Positions 1 through 5,350 of a DNA stretch of 5,359 bases are shown here, piece after piece; the stretch's first letter is position 1; every line of letters begins with the position of its first letter. The position numbers were made by a program, and so were the translations under genes. The DNA lies in assembly GCA_021826525.1 (NCBI GenBank), contig JAKAZU010000054.1, positions 1 to 5,359 of the forward strand, given 5' to 3'. The stretch is from Thermoplasmata archaeon. Its GTDB lineage: Archaea; Thermoplasmatota; Thermoplasmata; UBA184. The notes under the pieces are model-generated. The model was not told where the DNA came from. It did not search any database and saw only the letters and a list, made by a program, of their open reading frames with translations.

Positions 1-549
1 AAGACCTGGAAACCCATGAATCGCGGGGTCGCGGTCAACTTCCTCCCCGAAACGCGTCCCGAGGTCGGCCAGTGCGTCCACCACGTCGCCCTCGACCCGT
101 CGGATTCCACAGTGGCCTATCGGCAGGACCACAACGGGATCTATCTGAGCGAGGACTCGATGGAGCACTGGACGCGCGTCGGCAAGCCGCTCTCCACCGA
201 CTTCGGGTTCGTGGTCGCGACCTCCCCTTCACTTCCCGGAGGAGCCATCTTCGCGCCGCTGAGCCCGCCCGAAGTCACTCGGACCATGCCCGGTCAACGC
301 TTCCAGCTCTACTGGTTCGACCGGAAGAAGCGCAACTTCCGGCCGATGGTCCGGTCCTCTCCCTTCCTCGGCGAGTTCGGGAACCATCGCGAAGGTCTCG
401 CGATCGACCGGCTCGATCCAGCAGGGATCTACTACGGCTCGACCGGGGGCCAGGTGATCTACACTCCGGATGCGGGCCGCAGCTGGTCGGCCGTTCCGTT
501 CCAGTTCCCCAAGATCCATTCGGTTTCGGTCAGCGCACCCGCGGGGTAG
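1..549 (+). CDS. BNR/sortilin-like beta-propeller protein, C-terminal part (5' end outside window)
   Basis: The reading frame is open from base 1 and its first codons read KTW, the tail of an Asp-box (SxDxGxTW) blade motif, so the ATG at 16 is internal and the gene starts upstream. The visible 182 residues match, from memory, the widespread prokaryotic 'glycosyl hydrolase/exo-sialidase' BNR proteins: FLPE..PEVGQCVH at residues 14-27, STDFGF at 65-70, REGLAIDRLDPAGIYYGSTGGQV at about 130-152 and a last Asp-box PDAGRSW at 156-162, followed by the short C-terminal strand typical of the family. One middle Asp-box is degenerate (SEDSMEHW, 50-57). Such proteins fold as seven- to ten-bladed propellers; their substrate is usually unknown and the sialidase label is probably not literal. 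No catalytic residues can be assigned from this fragment. It ends 15 bases before the convergent aguA stop codon. Family assignment is fairly sure, function unknown. Confidence 0.77.
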   Translation, partial: KTWKPMNRGVAVNFLPETRPEVGQCVHHVALDPSDSTVAYRQDHNGIYLSEDSMEHWTRVGKPLSTDFGFVVATSPSLPGGAIFAPLSPPEVTRTMPGQRFQLYWFDRKKRNFRPMVRSSPFLGEFGNHREGLAIDRLDPAGIYYGSTGGQVIYTPDAGRSWSAVPFQFPKIHSVSVSAPAG

Positions 550-573
550 ACCGGACGGGCGACCTTACGCGGG
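538..573. terminator. possible hairpin at the BNR gene/aguA convergent junction
   Basis: CCCGCG at 538-543 is the exact reverse complement of CGCGGG at 568-573, with 24 bases between that include both stop codons (547-549 forward, 567-565 reverse). A shorter inner pairing GGT (545-547) with ACC (562-564) is possible. The gap between the genes is only 15 bases, so any terminator must overlap the coding ends. There is no T-run on either side and the loop is long, so this is a weak candidate; GC-rich sequence makes such pairings common by chance. Confidence 0.2.
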
Positions 574-1662
574 AGGCGCGGGCTGCTGCTGGGTCATACA
601 GTGGATCGTGCCCAGCCCCCAGATGAAATCTCGACAGTGAATCCCTACGACCTCGCGGCCGGGGAGGACCCCCTCAAGGACCTCGAGGGCGCGCCGATCG
701 TTTCGGTCGTTGAACGTGGGCACCAGAACGAGCCGGTTCGCGATGTAGAAGTTCGCGTAACTGGCGGGCAGGCGCTGGCCGTGGAAGGAAACCGGCGCCG
801 GCATGGGCAATTCGACGATGCGGTACGGATCGCCGTTCGACGTGCGCGCCGCATGCAGTCGCTCGAGGTTCTCCGCGAGCGCCGCGTGGTTCGGATCGCG
901 CGAGCGGGGCTCCACGGCCGCCACGATCGTGGACTCTCCGACGAACCGAGCGACGTCGTCGACGTGCCCGTGGGTGTCGTCACCGACGATCCCGCGCCCG
1001 AGCCAGAGCACCCGCTCGATGCCGAGGTACTCGCCCAGGGCCGCCTCCAGATCCTCCCGAGGGACGCCGGGGTTCCGGGCCTGGACGTCGCTGAGGAGGC
1101 ACTCCTCCGTCGTCATCAGCGTGCCCGACCCGTTGACATCGATGCTGCCTCCTTCCAACACGATCCGGCGGTCACCGTGCATCGGCATCCATTCCGGGAT
1201 CTTGAGGTCCTGGGCGATGTGGGCGGGCAACTGGTCGTCGAGCTGCCAATCGTCGTACTTGGCCCACGCGTTGAACTTCCAATTGGTCAATCCGAGCCGG
1301 GGGCCCGGAAGGCTCGGGTCGATGCGCTGCACGAAGATCGGACCGGAGTCCCGCGTCCACACGCGGTTCGTGGGCCAGCGGTGGAAGTACACCCGGGCCG
1401 TGGAGGCACCCGCGTGTCGGAGAGCGCGCCGCGCGGTGCGTTCCATGGCGGCGTCGTCCACGACGATCTCGACGTCCTCGACCTCGGCCAAGTGGCGGAC
1501 GATCTCGGCATAGACCCAGGGGATGGGAGAGAACTTGCCGGGCCAGTCGTCCGGGTTGTGGGGCCAGGCGATCCACGTGGCCCGGTGTGGAGACCACTCC
1601 GCGGGCATCCGATACCCGGCCGCTCGAGGCGTGCTCGCGAGGAGGCTCGCGTCGTCGGACAT
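565..1662 (-). CDS. aguA: agmatine deiminase (agmatine iminohydrolase)
   Basis: This 365-residue protein hydrolyses agmatine to N-carbamoylputrescine and ammonia in the cytoplasm, the first step of the agmatine route to putrescine. It belongs to the Porphyromonas-type peptidyl-arginine deiminase family, with a five-fold pseudo-symmetric propeller fold, and has the usual length. The N-terminus has the family signature RMPAEWSPHRATWIAWPH (residues 18-35). Catalytic and substrate-binding residues can be mapped by pattern: Asp105 in TRDSGP, Glu170 in EGGSIDVNG, His233 and Asp235 in DDTHGHVDD, and nucleophile Cys355 in GTIHCMTQQQP. The usual GGGNIHC context reads GLGTIHC here, a mild variation. 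The ATG at 1662 lies 3 bases after the aguB stop, so it is the second gene of a two-gene operon and is probably translated by coupling; I see no good ribosome binding site in the preceding aguB end. Identification is firm. Confidence 0.95.
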   Translation of the reverse strand: MSDDASLLASTPRAAGYRMPAEWSPHRATWIAWPHNPDDWPGKFSPIPWVYAEIVRHLAEVEDVEIVVDDAAMERTARRALRHAGASTARVYFHRWPTNRVWTRDSGPIFVQRIDPSLPGPRLGLTNWKFNAWAKYDDWQLDDQLPAHIAQDLKIPEWMPMHGDRRIVLEGGSIDVNGSGTLMTTEECLLSDVQARNPGVPREDLEAALGEYLGIERVLWLGRGIVGDDTHGHVDDVARFVGESTIVAAVEPRSRDPNHAALAENLERLHAARTSNGDPYRIVELPMPAPVSFHGQRLPASYANFYIANRLVLVPTFNDRNDRRALEVLEGVLPGREVVGIHCRDFIWGLGTIHCMTQQQPAPPA

Positions 1663-1665
1663 GGC

Positions 1666-2583
1666 TCACGGACCGTCGAGGAAGCGCCGGGAGATCGACC
1701 CGTAGGCATCGATCCGGCGATCGCGCAGGAACGGCCAGTGCTGCCGGATCTTCTCCACCAGACCGAGGTCCAGATCCGCGTAGAGCGTCTCCTCCCGGTC
1801 GTGGGAGGCCTGCGCGATCACTCGCCCGAACGGGTCGGCGACGAAGGAGCCACCCCAGAACTCGATCCCGGGACCGTCGACCCGGTCGCCCCGTACGTCT
1901 CCGTGCTCCAGGCCCACCCGGTTCGCTACGGCAACGTAGATCCCGTTCGCGATGGCATGGCCCCTCTGGATCGTCTGCCATGCGTCGTGCTGGGCCGCCC
2001 CGAACTCCTCTCTCTCTCCCGGGTGCCAGCCGATCGCGGTGGGATAGAACAGGATCTCGGCTCCGAGCAGCGCCGTGATCCGGGCCGCCTCCGGATACCA
2101 CTGGTCCCAACAGATGAGCACCCCGATCGGCGCGGCGTGGAGCCGGAACACTCGGAATCCAAGGTCGCCGGGGGTGAAGTAGAACTTTTCGTAGTAGAGC
2201 GGGTCGTCGGGGATGTGCATCTTGCGATAGGTTCCCGCGAGGGAGCCATCTCGTTCCAGAACCGCGGCCGTGTTGTGGTAGATGCCCGAGGCGCGGCGCT
2301 CGAAGAGAGGCGCCACCAGCGCGATCTTCTCCTCGCGGGCGACCGCGGCGAGGCGCTCCGTGGTCGGGCCGGGGACCGGCTCGGCGAGATCGAACATCGC
2401 GTGGTCCTCCCTCTGGCAGAAGTACTGGGCGAAGAACAGCTCCGAGAGCGAGACGATCTGGGCGCCGTGCTTCGCCGCCTCTCGGATCCGGGCGATCGCC
2501 TTCTCCACATTCGCGGAGGGATCGGGTGAGCAGGACATCTGGACGAGGGCGATCCGGAGCTTCGTTGCCGCGTGAGCCGCCAT
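1666..2583 (-). CDS. aguB: N-carbamoylputrescine amidohydrolase (nitrilase superfamily)
   Basis: This 305-residue enzyme of the carbon-nitrogen hydrolase (nitrilase) superfamily cleaves N-carbamoylputrescine to putrescine, CO2 and ammonia, finishing the route begun by AguA. The Glu-Lys-Cys triad is clear: Glu48 in SLSELFF, Lys121 in TYRKMHIPDD, Cys158 in LICWDQWYPEAAR; the second active-site Glu132 lies in LYYEKFYF. The stretches KMHIPDDPLYYEKFYFTPGD (121-140) and YPTAIGWHP (180-188), with the C-terminal IRQHWPFLRDRRIDAYG (279-295), are typical of the AguB subgroup rather than general nitrilases. The frame stays open upstream to 3057 but that part is antisense to the MOSC gene; the ATG at 2583 gives the normal family N-terminus (KLRIALVQM) and has GGAAGG six bases before it. 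It is the first gene of the aguB-aguA operon. Activity on a related carbamoyl amine cannot be ruled out, but pairing with aguA makes this call strong. Confidence 0.94.
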   Translation of the reverse strand: MAAHAATKLRIALVQMSCSPDPSANVEKAIARIREAAKHGAQIVSLSELFFAQYFCQREDHAMFDLAEPVPGPTTERLAAVAREEKIALVAPLFERRASGIYHNTAAVLERDGSLAGTYRKMHIPDDPLYYEKFYFTPGDLGFRVFRLHAAPIGVLICWDQWYPEAARITALLGAEILFYPTAIGWHPGEREEFGAAQHDAWQTIQRGHAIANGIYVAVANRVGLEHGDVRGDRVDGPGIEFWGGSFVADPFGRVIAQASHDREETLYADLDLGLVEKIRQHWPFLRDRRIDAYGSISRRFLDGP

Positions 2584-2719
2584 CAGGAGCCTTCCCGGCT
2601 TCGCCGAGCCGAGCGACGGACCCCTCGTGACCTCATTTAGGTTGTCTCGCCGGCTCGGGACCGGGGTGGCGCGCTCGACCGAGCTGGTAAAGCCCTGCAC
2701 GCGTACCCCATGACCGACG
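2584..2719. promoter_or_regulatory. divergent promoter region between aguB and the MOSC gene
   Basis: These 136 bases separate two divergent starts and must hold both promoters. Two AT-rich islands stand out in the GC-rich sequence. On the minus strand CTAAATGA (2640-2633) lies about 50-57 bases before the aguB ATG; on the plus strand GGTAAAGC (2686-2693) lies about 27-34 bases before the MOSC ATG. They could be archaeal TATA-like elements or weak bacterial -10 elements; I see no matching -35 hexamers. A short inverted repeat, GCTCG-AC-CGAGC (2673-2684), sits just upstream of the second island and could be an operator. Promoter presence is inferred from gene orientation; the exact elements are guesses. 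Confidence 0.4.
2590..2595 (-). promoter_or_regulatory. ribosome binding site of aguB
   Basis: The minus strand reads GGAAGG followed by a six-base spacer (CTCCTG) and ATG at 2583. It is an imperfect but well-placed Shine-Dalgarno sequence, and it supports this start over the many in-frame upstream codons in the open extension to 3057. It is the clearest such site in the window. Confidence 0.5.
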
Positions 2720-3217
2720 ATGGGCGACGGTCCGGTTCGTGGAGTGGTGACGGGCCTCTTCCGCAAGAGCGAGATCGGGGAGGAACGAGGCCTGCCCAAA
2801 CAGGCCGTCGAGGAGATCGAGGTCGACACGACCGGCGTCGTCGGGGATTTCAACCGGTACCGGCACGAGGATCTCCACGACGATCCCGACAGCGCGCTGT
2901 TGATCCTTCCCGAGGAAATTCTCGCAGAACTCCGGTCGGAAGGTTGGCCGGTCCGTCCGGGCGACCTCGGAGAGAACATTAGCTCTCGCCGGGTCCCGTA
3001 CGCCCTCCTGCAACCGGGTTCCCGGGCGGCGATCGGCGCCGTGCGGGCCGTGATCACCCGTCCGTGCGACCCGTGTTCGAACCTCTACCTGCTCCCGTAC
3101 GTCGGCGAACACCGCGGGCCGGAGTTCATGAAGACCCTGCTCAACCGCCGGGGTTGGTACGCCCGGGTCCTCGCACCGGGTCGCGTCCATCTCCGAGATC
3201 CCGTCGTTCTGGACTGA
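2720..3217 (+). CDS. stand-alone MOSC-domain protein
   Basis: This 165-residue protein consists almost entirely of one MOSC domain (molybdenum cofactor sulfurase C-terminal domain). Visible signatures are GDFNRYRHEDLHDDPDSALLI (about 42-62, matching the family's GD.H....DRAL), PGDLGENI (80-87), LQPGSRAAIG (97-106) and PCDPCSNL (115-122) with Cys116 and Cys119, Cys116 being at the place of the conserved MOSC cysteine. MOSC proteins bind molybdenum cofactor or carry sulfur; known stand-alone members such as E. coli YiiM and YcbX act on N-hydroxylated compounds. No ferredoxin or MOSC-N domain is attached and no molybdenum cofactor gene is nearby, so the substrate is open. The ATG at 2720 is the first possible start in frame, since a stop precedes it at 2711-2713; no Shine-Dalgarno sequence is seen. 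It is divergent from aguB and convergent with the acetyltransferase gene. Domain call is strong, role unknown. Confidence 0.9.
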   Translation: MGDGPVRGVVTGLFRKSEIGEERGLPKQAVEEIEVDTTGVVGDFNRYRHEDLHDDPDSALLILPEEILAELRSEGWPVRPGDLGENISSRRVPYALLQPGSRAAIGAVRAVITRPCDPCSNLYLLPYVGEHRGPEFMKTLLNRRGWYARVLAPGRVHLRDPVVLD

Positions 3218-3226
3218 GCCGACCGC

Positions 3227-3267
3227 AACGGCCCGCTCGCTCTCGTCGTCAACGAGGGACGGCCGTT
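3227..3267. terminator. nested inverted repeat, candidate two-way terminator
   Basis: An outer pair of perfect 7-base arms, AACGGCC (3227-3233) and GGCCGTT (3261-3267), encloses an inner stem of seven pairs (3240-3246 with 3252-3258, one of them a G-U wobble in the plus-strand RNA) around a 5-base loop. It begins ten bases after the MOSC stop codon and extends over the stop of the convergent acetyltransferase gene, the right place to end transcription from both sides. No T-tract follows on either strand, so it is not a classical intrinsic terminator. Confidence 0.4.
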
Positions 3268-3800
3268 CGGGCGCGCGTCCCCGTCCGCGCGGGGCGTTGG
3301 CGTTTCCAGGCTACGCGGTCGGCCGGATCGATCCAATAGCGCATCTCCCAGCGGCGTTCGAAGCCCAACCGAGCGTAGACGGATCGTCCCTGGGGCGACG
3401 CGTGGAGGATCACTTGTCCATAGCCCCGTCGCTTGGCGTCCGCGATCAGGGCCCGAACGATCCGGCCCGCCAGTCCGTGACCTCGGTGCGCCGGCGCCGT
3501 GAACATCGACAAGATGTAGGGGGCCACGTCGCGCCCGGAGCTCTCCGGGCGGGGCTGATCCGGCCGGTACCAGATGCAGCCGCTCGCGGCCGCCTCGCCG
3601 CGACGGGTTTCCGCGATCTGCCCGACCAGCTCTCCCCGCCTCAATCGGACGAGGAGCCAGCGCCGATACCGGCGGTCGTGGCCCGCGATCTGTTCCTCGG
3701 TTCGACCGCCGATCGCCGAGAACATCCGGTGGCGGTGATCGAGGAGGGTTTCGATATCCGATGCCCGCACCGCTCTCAACCGGTACCCGCTCGTCGGCAC
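3249..3800 (-). CDS. GNAT-family N-acetyltransferase
   Basis: The product, 183 residues from the GTG at 3800, is a single GNAT domain that would transfer an acetyl group from acetyl-CoA to an unknown amine. It begins with a typical first strand, YRLRAVRASDIETLL (6-20). The acetyl-CoA-binding motif A is FTAPAHRGHGLAGRIV (100-115), with the pyrophosphate loop R-G-x-G-L-A at 106-111, and motif B ends in YARLGF (142-147). The tail is arginine-rich (about 163-183). The frame continues far upstream, antisense to tldD. Besides GTG 3800, an ATG at 3899 would add 33 residues; I prefer GTG because it begins directly before the domain, and a small AT-rich patch (TCTAAT on the minus strand near 3824-3829) lies about 25 bases upstream. 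The gene converges on the MOSC gene with 31 bases between the stop codons and diverges from tldD. Family is clear, substrate is not. Confidence 0.87.
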   Translation of the reverse strand: MPTSGYRLRAVRASDIETLLDHRHRMFSAIGGRTEEQIAGHDRRYRRWLLVRLRRGELVGQIAETRRGEAAASGCIWYRPDQPRPESSGRDVAPYILSMFTAPAHRGHGLAGRIVRALIADAKRRGYGQVILHASPQGRSVYARLGFERRWEMRYWIDPADRVAWKRQRPARTGTRARTAVPR

Positions 3801-3863
3801 GATGCTGCGACCGAGATCGAGGAGATTAGACTTGCCAGCCCGTTCTCGGCACTCGCCCTCTCC

Positions 3864-3884
3864 CGCGGTGCTCCGGCCACCGCG
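3864..3884. repeat. perfect inverted repeat between divergent genes
   Basis: CGCGGTG (3864-3870) and CACCGCG (3878-3884) are exact reverse complements around a 7-base spacer. It could be an operator or an mRNA hairpin in the leader of the acetyltransferase gene. If that gene starts at ATG 3899 the repeat would be inside its coding sequence, which would weaken a regulatory reading. Confidence 0.35.
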
Positions 3885-3946
3885 TAGAGCGCCGGGCATG
3901 CCGCGAGCGAACTGGCTAGAGCAACGTACTTGAGCGGGCCTCCGAT

Positions 3947-3950
3947 AGGT
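3947..3950 (+). promoter_or_regulatory. weak ribosome binding site of tldD
   Basis: AGGT is followed by five bases and the GTG start at 3956. Only four bases match the consensus, so it is weak evidence, but the next in-frame stop upstream (3917-3919) leaves no other ATG, GTG or TTG, and the site agrees with the only possible full-length start. Confidence 0.3.
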
Positions 3951-3955
3951 CCGTC

Positions 3956-5350
3956 GTGTCCGAGCTTCTCGACTCCGAGGATCGTCTCCGGGGCGCCCTG
4001 CGGCGTATCGAGAGGCACACTCCGTTCGCAGAGATCGTCGCGGAACGCTCGCTCGGGGATTCCGTTCGGCTCGACCGTACATCCGTCTCGCCCCGCGTCT
4101 TCCCTCGCCTCGAGGGAGCCGCGTTCCGCGCGTGGGCGGGCGATCATTGGGCCGAGGCGGCATCCACCGGACTCTTGGCCGAGCCGATCGATCGCGCGGC
4201 CAACGCGCTGATCGGACTGCTTGCGGAAGGCGCGGGAGCCCGGCCACCTCCTGGAGAGCCGACCGGCGGAGAGGCCTCCTGCACCACCGCTCCTCCGAGA
4301 CCGATGGAGGACCTCTCCATCGAGGACCGTATCAACCTCGCGCGAGATTGGTACGCATGGGCGACGACCGTGCCGGGCGTCCCCAACACCACCGTATCGT
4401 TGGGATTCTTCTCGGATGAACGGCTGTACCTGAACACGGCGACGGCCCGCCGGCACCAGCGCGTCTCCAGGGTGTTCGCCAGCGTCGTTCCGATCGCGAT
4501 CGAAGGAGGTCGGGTTCAGTACGATGCGCTCGTCCGGGGAGCCATCGGCGGGCGCGAGGTCCTGGACGAGATCACCGAGGAACGGGTGCACGACGTGGCG
4601 AGGAGCGCGCGCGCGATGCTCGGCGCCGAATCCCCTCCGACGGGCCCGACCACCGTCCTCATGGACCCGAGCACGACCGGGACGTTCGCGCACGAGTCGT
4701 TTGGGCACGGGACCGAGGCCGACCAGTTCGTGCGGGAGCGATCGTACCTTCGGCCGATCCTCGGCTCGATGGTGGGGCCGGAGTTTCTGACGATCGCCGA
4801 CGACGGCGCCTACCCCGGAGGCTGGGGCGGGATCTACTTCGACGACGAGGGATGCCGGAGCCAAAGGAATCTCCTGGTCGACCACGGCCGGTTCACCGGC
4901 GTCCTCCACGACCGAGTGTCGGCTGCGCTGCTCGGGGGGACTCCGACGGGGAATGCCCGCAGGGCGGACTTCCTCAGCCGAGAGTTCGTCCGGATGACCA
5001 ACACGTACGTCGAACCCGGGGACTGGGGGCTCGAAGAGCTCGTGAAGGAGGCCAAGGACGGGGTACTGCTCGAGCGATGCACCTCCGGCATCGAGGACCC
5101 CCTCGGCGGACAGATGCAGATCAAGGTTCTTCGGGGCCATCGCATCGAGCACGGCGAGCTCACGACGCTCGTCTCCTCGATGGCGCTCTCCGGCCGCGTG
5201 CTCGATGTCCTGCGCTCGGTTCGGGGGGTAGGGCGCGCCGATGCGTTCGAGCTCGACCCGGGCTTCTGTGGAAAGGGCCATTCGGACATGCTGCCCGCCG
5301 GAACGGGCGGTTCCTACATGCTGACCAGCGCGGCGGTGGGGCCGGCATGA
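3956..5350 (+). CDS. tldD: TldD, metalloprotease-family subunit (TldD/PmbA family)
   Basis: This 464-residue protein is the TldD half of the TldD-TldE heterodimeric zinc protease, which in E. coli trims microcin B17 leader peptide, degrades CcdA and hydrolyses unfolded peptides in the cytoplasm. The zinc motif HExxxH is His246-Glu247-Ser-Phe-Gly-His251 inside DPSTTGTFAHESFGHGTEAD (237-256), and the third ligand is expected to be Cys438 in PGFCGKGHSDMLPAGTGG (435-452). The central and C-terminal domain also shows GGWGGIYFDDEG (288-299), the usual strand before the family's DG.f.G.L.dR segment (here DHGRFTGVLHDR, 309-320). The N-terminal part is less typical: EGAAFRAWAGDHWAEAAST (53-71) stands where family members have a glycine-rich GvRv..g..Gfa stretch, and a proline/glycine-rich linker runs from about 92 to 117. 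Length is close to the E. coli protein (481). The start is GTG, the only one available. Its stop overlaps the next ATG by four bases, so it is translationally coupled to the downstream gene. Confidence 0.94.
   Translation: MSELLDSEDRLRGALRRIERHTPFAEIVAERSLGDSVRLDRTSVSPRVFPRLEGAAFRAWAGDHWAEAASTGLLAEPIDRAANALIGLLAEGAGARPPPGEPTGGEASCTTAPPRPMEDLSIEDRINLARDWYAWATTVPGVPNTTVSLGFFSDERLYLNTATARRHQRVSRVFASVVPIAIEGGRVQYDALVRGAIGGREVLDEITEERVHDVARSARAMLGAESPPTGPTTVLMDPSTTGTFAHESFGHGTEADQFVRERSYLRPILGSMVGPEFLTIADDGAYPGGWGGIYFDDEGCRSQRNLLVDHGRFTGVLHDRVSAALLGGTPTGNARRADFLSREFVRMTNTYVEPGDWGLEELVKEAKDGVLLERCTSGIEDPLGGQMQIKVLRGHRIEHGELTTLVSSMALSGRVLDVLRSVRGVGRADAFELDPGFCGKGHSDMLPAGTGGSYMLTSAAVGPA

Larger units (their letters stand above)
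3801..3955. promoter_or_regulatory. divergent region between the acetyltransferase gene and tldD
   Basis: These 155 bases must carry the promoters of both divergent genes, or only about 56 bases (3900-3955) if the acetyltransferase starts at ATG 3899. Contents: a minus-strand AT-rich patch (TCTAAT, 3829-3824), a perfect 7-base-arm inverted repeat (3864-3884), an 8-base palindrome GGCATGCC (3895-3902), and a plus-strand stretch CAACGTACTTG (3922-3932) about 24-34 bases before the tldD GTG. None matches a standard bacterial -35/-10 pair that I can recognise; spacing of the AT-rich patches is compatible with archaeal TATA positions for leaderless mRNAs, which is speculative. Confidence 0.35.

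Noticed and set aside
72..626. Plus-strand frame of 184 codons overlapping the BNR gene
   Set aside because: It is an Arg/Pro/Ser-rich out-of-frame shadow of the BNR reading frame, which contains the recognisable family motifs.
601..2529. Long plus-strand open frame of 642 codons antisense to aguA and aguB
   Set aside because: It resembles no family known to me, is rich in Arg, Val and Asp as expected from the reverse complement of high-GC genes, and both opposite frames encode clear conserved enzymes.
2596..2606. Small hairpin CGGC-TTC-GCCG in the aguB leader, considered as an attenuator
   Set aside because: A stem of four pairs with a 3-base loop is too short, no T-run or alternative pairing is visible, and such motifs are frequent in GC-rich DNA.
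2584..3057. In-frame upstream extension of aguB to 463 codons
   Set aside because: The extra 158 residues are antisense to the MOSC gene and unlike any nitrilase N-terminus; the ATG at 2583 has a ribosome binding site and the normal family start.
3895..3902. Palindrome GGCATGCC considered as an operator
   Set aside because: Eight bases only, no flanking symmetry and no second copy in the window; it includes the alternative ATG at 3899 and may be chance.
3900..4247. In-frame upstream extension of the acetyltransferase to 332 codons
   Set aside because: It is arginine/proline-rich, antisense to tldD and has no GNAT features; the domain starts only near 3785.
3776..5281. Minus-strand open frame of 501 codons antisense to tldD
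   Set aside because: It is a low-complexity shadow of tldD; the plus strand carries the metalloprotease motif and family pattern throughout.
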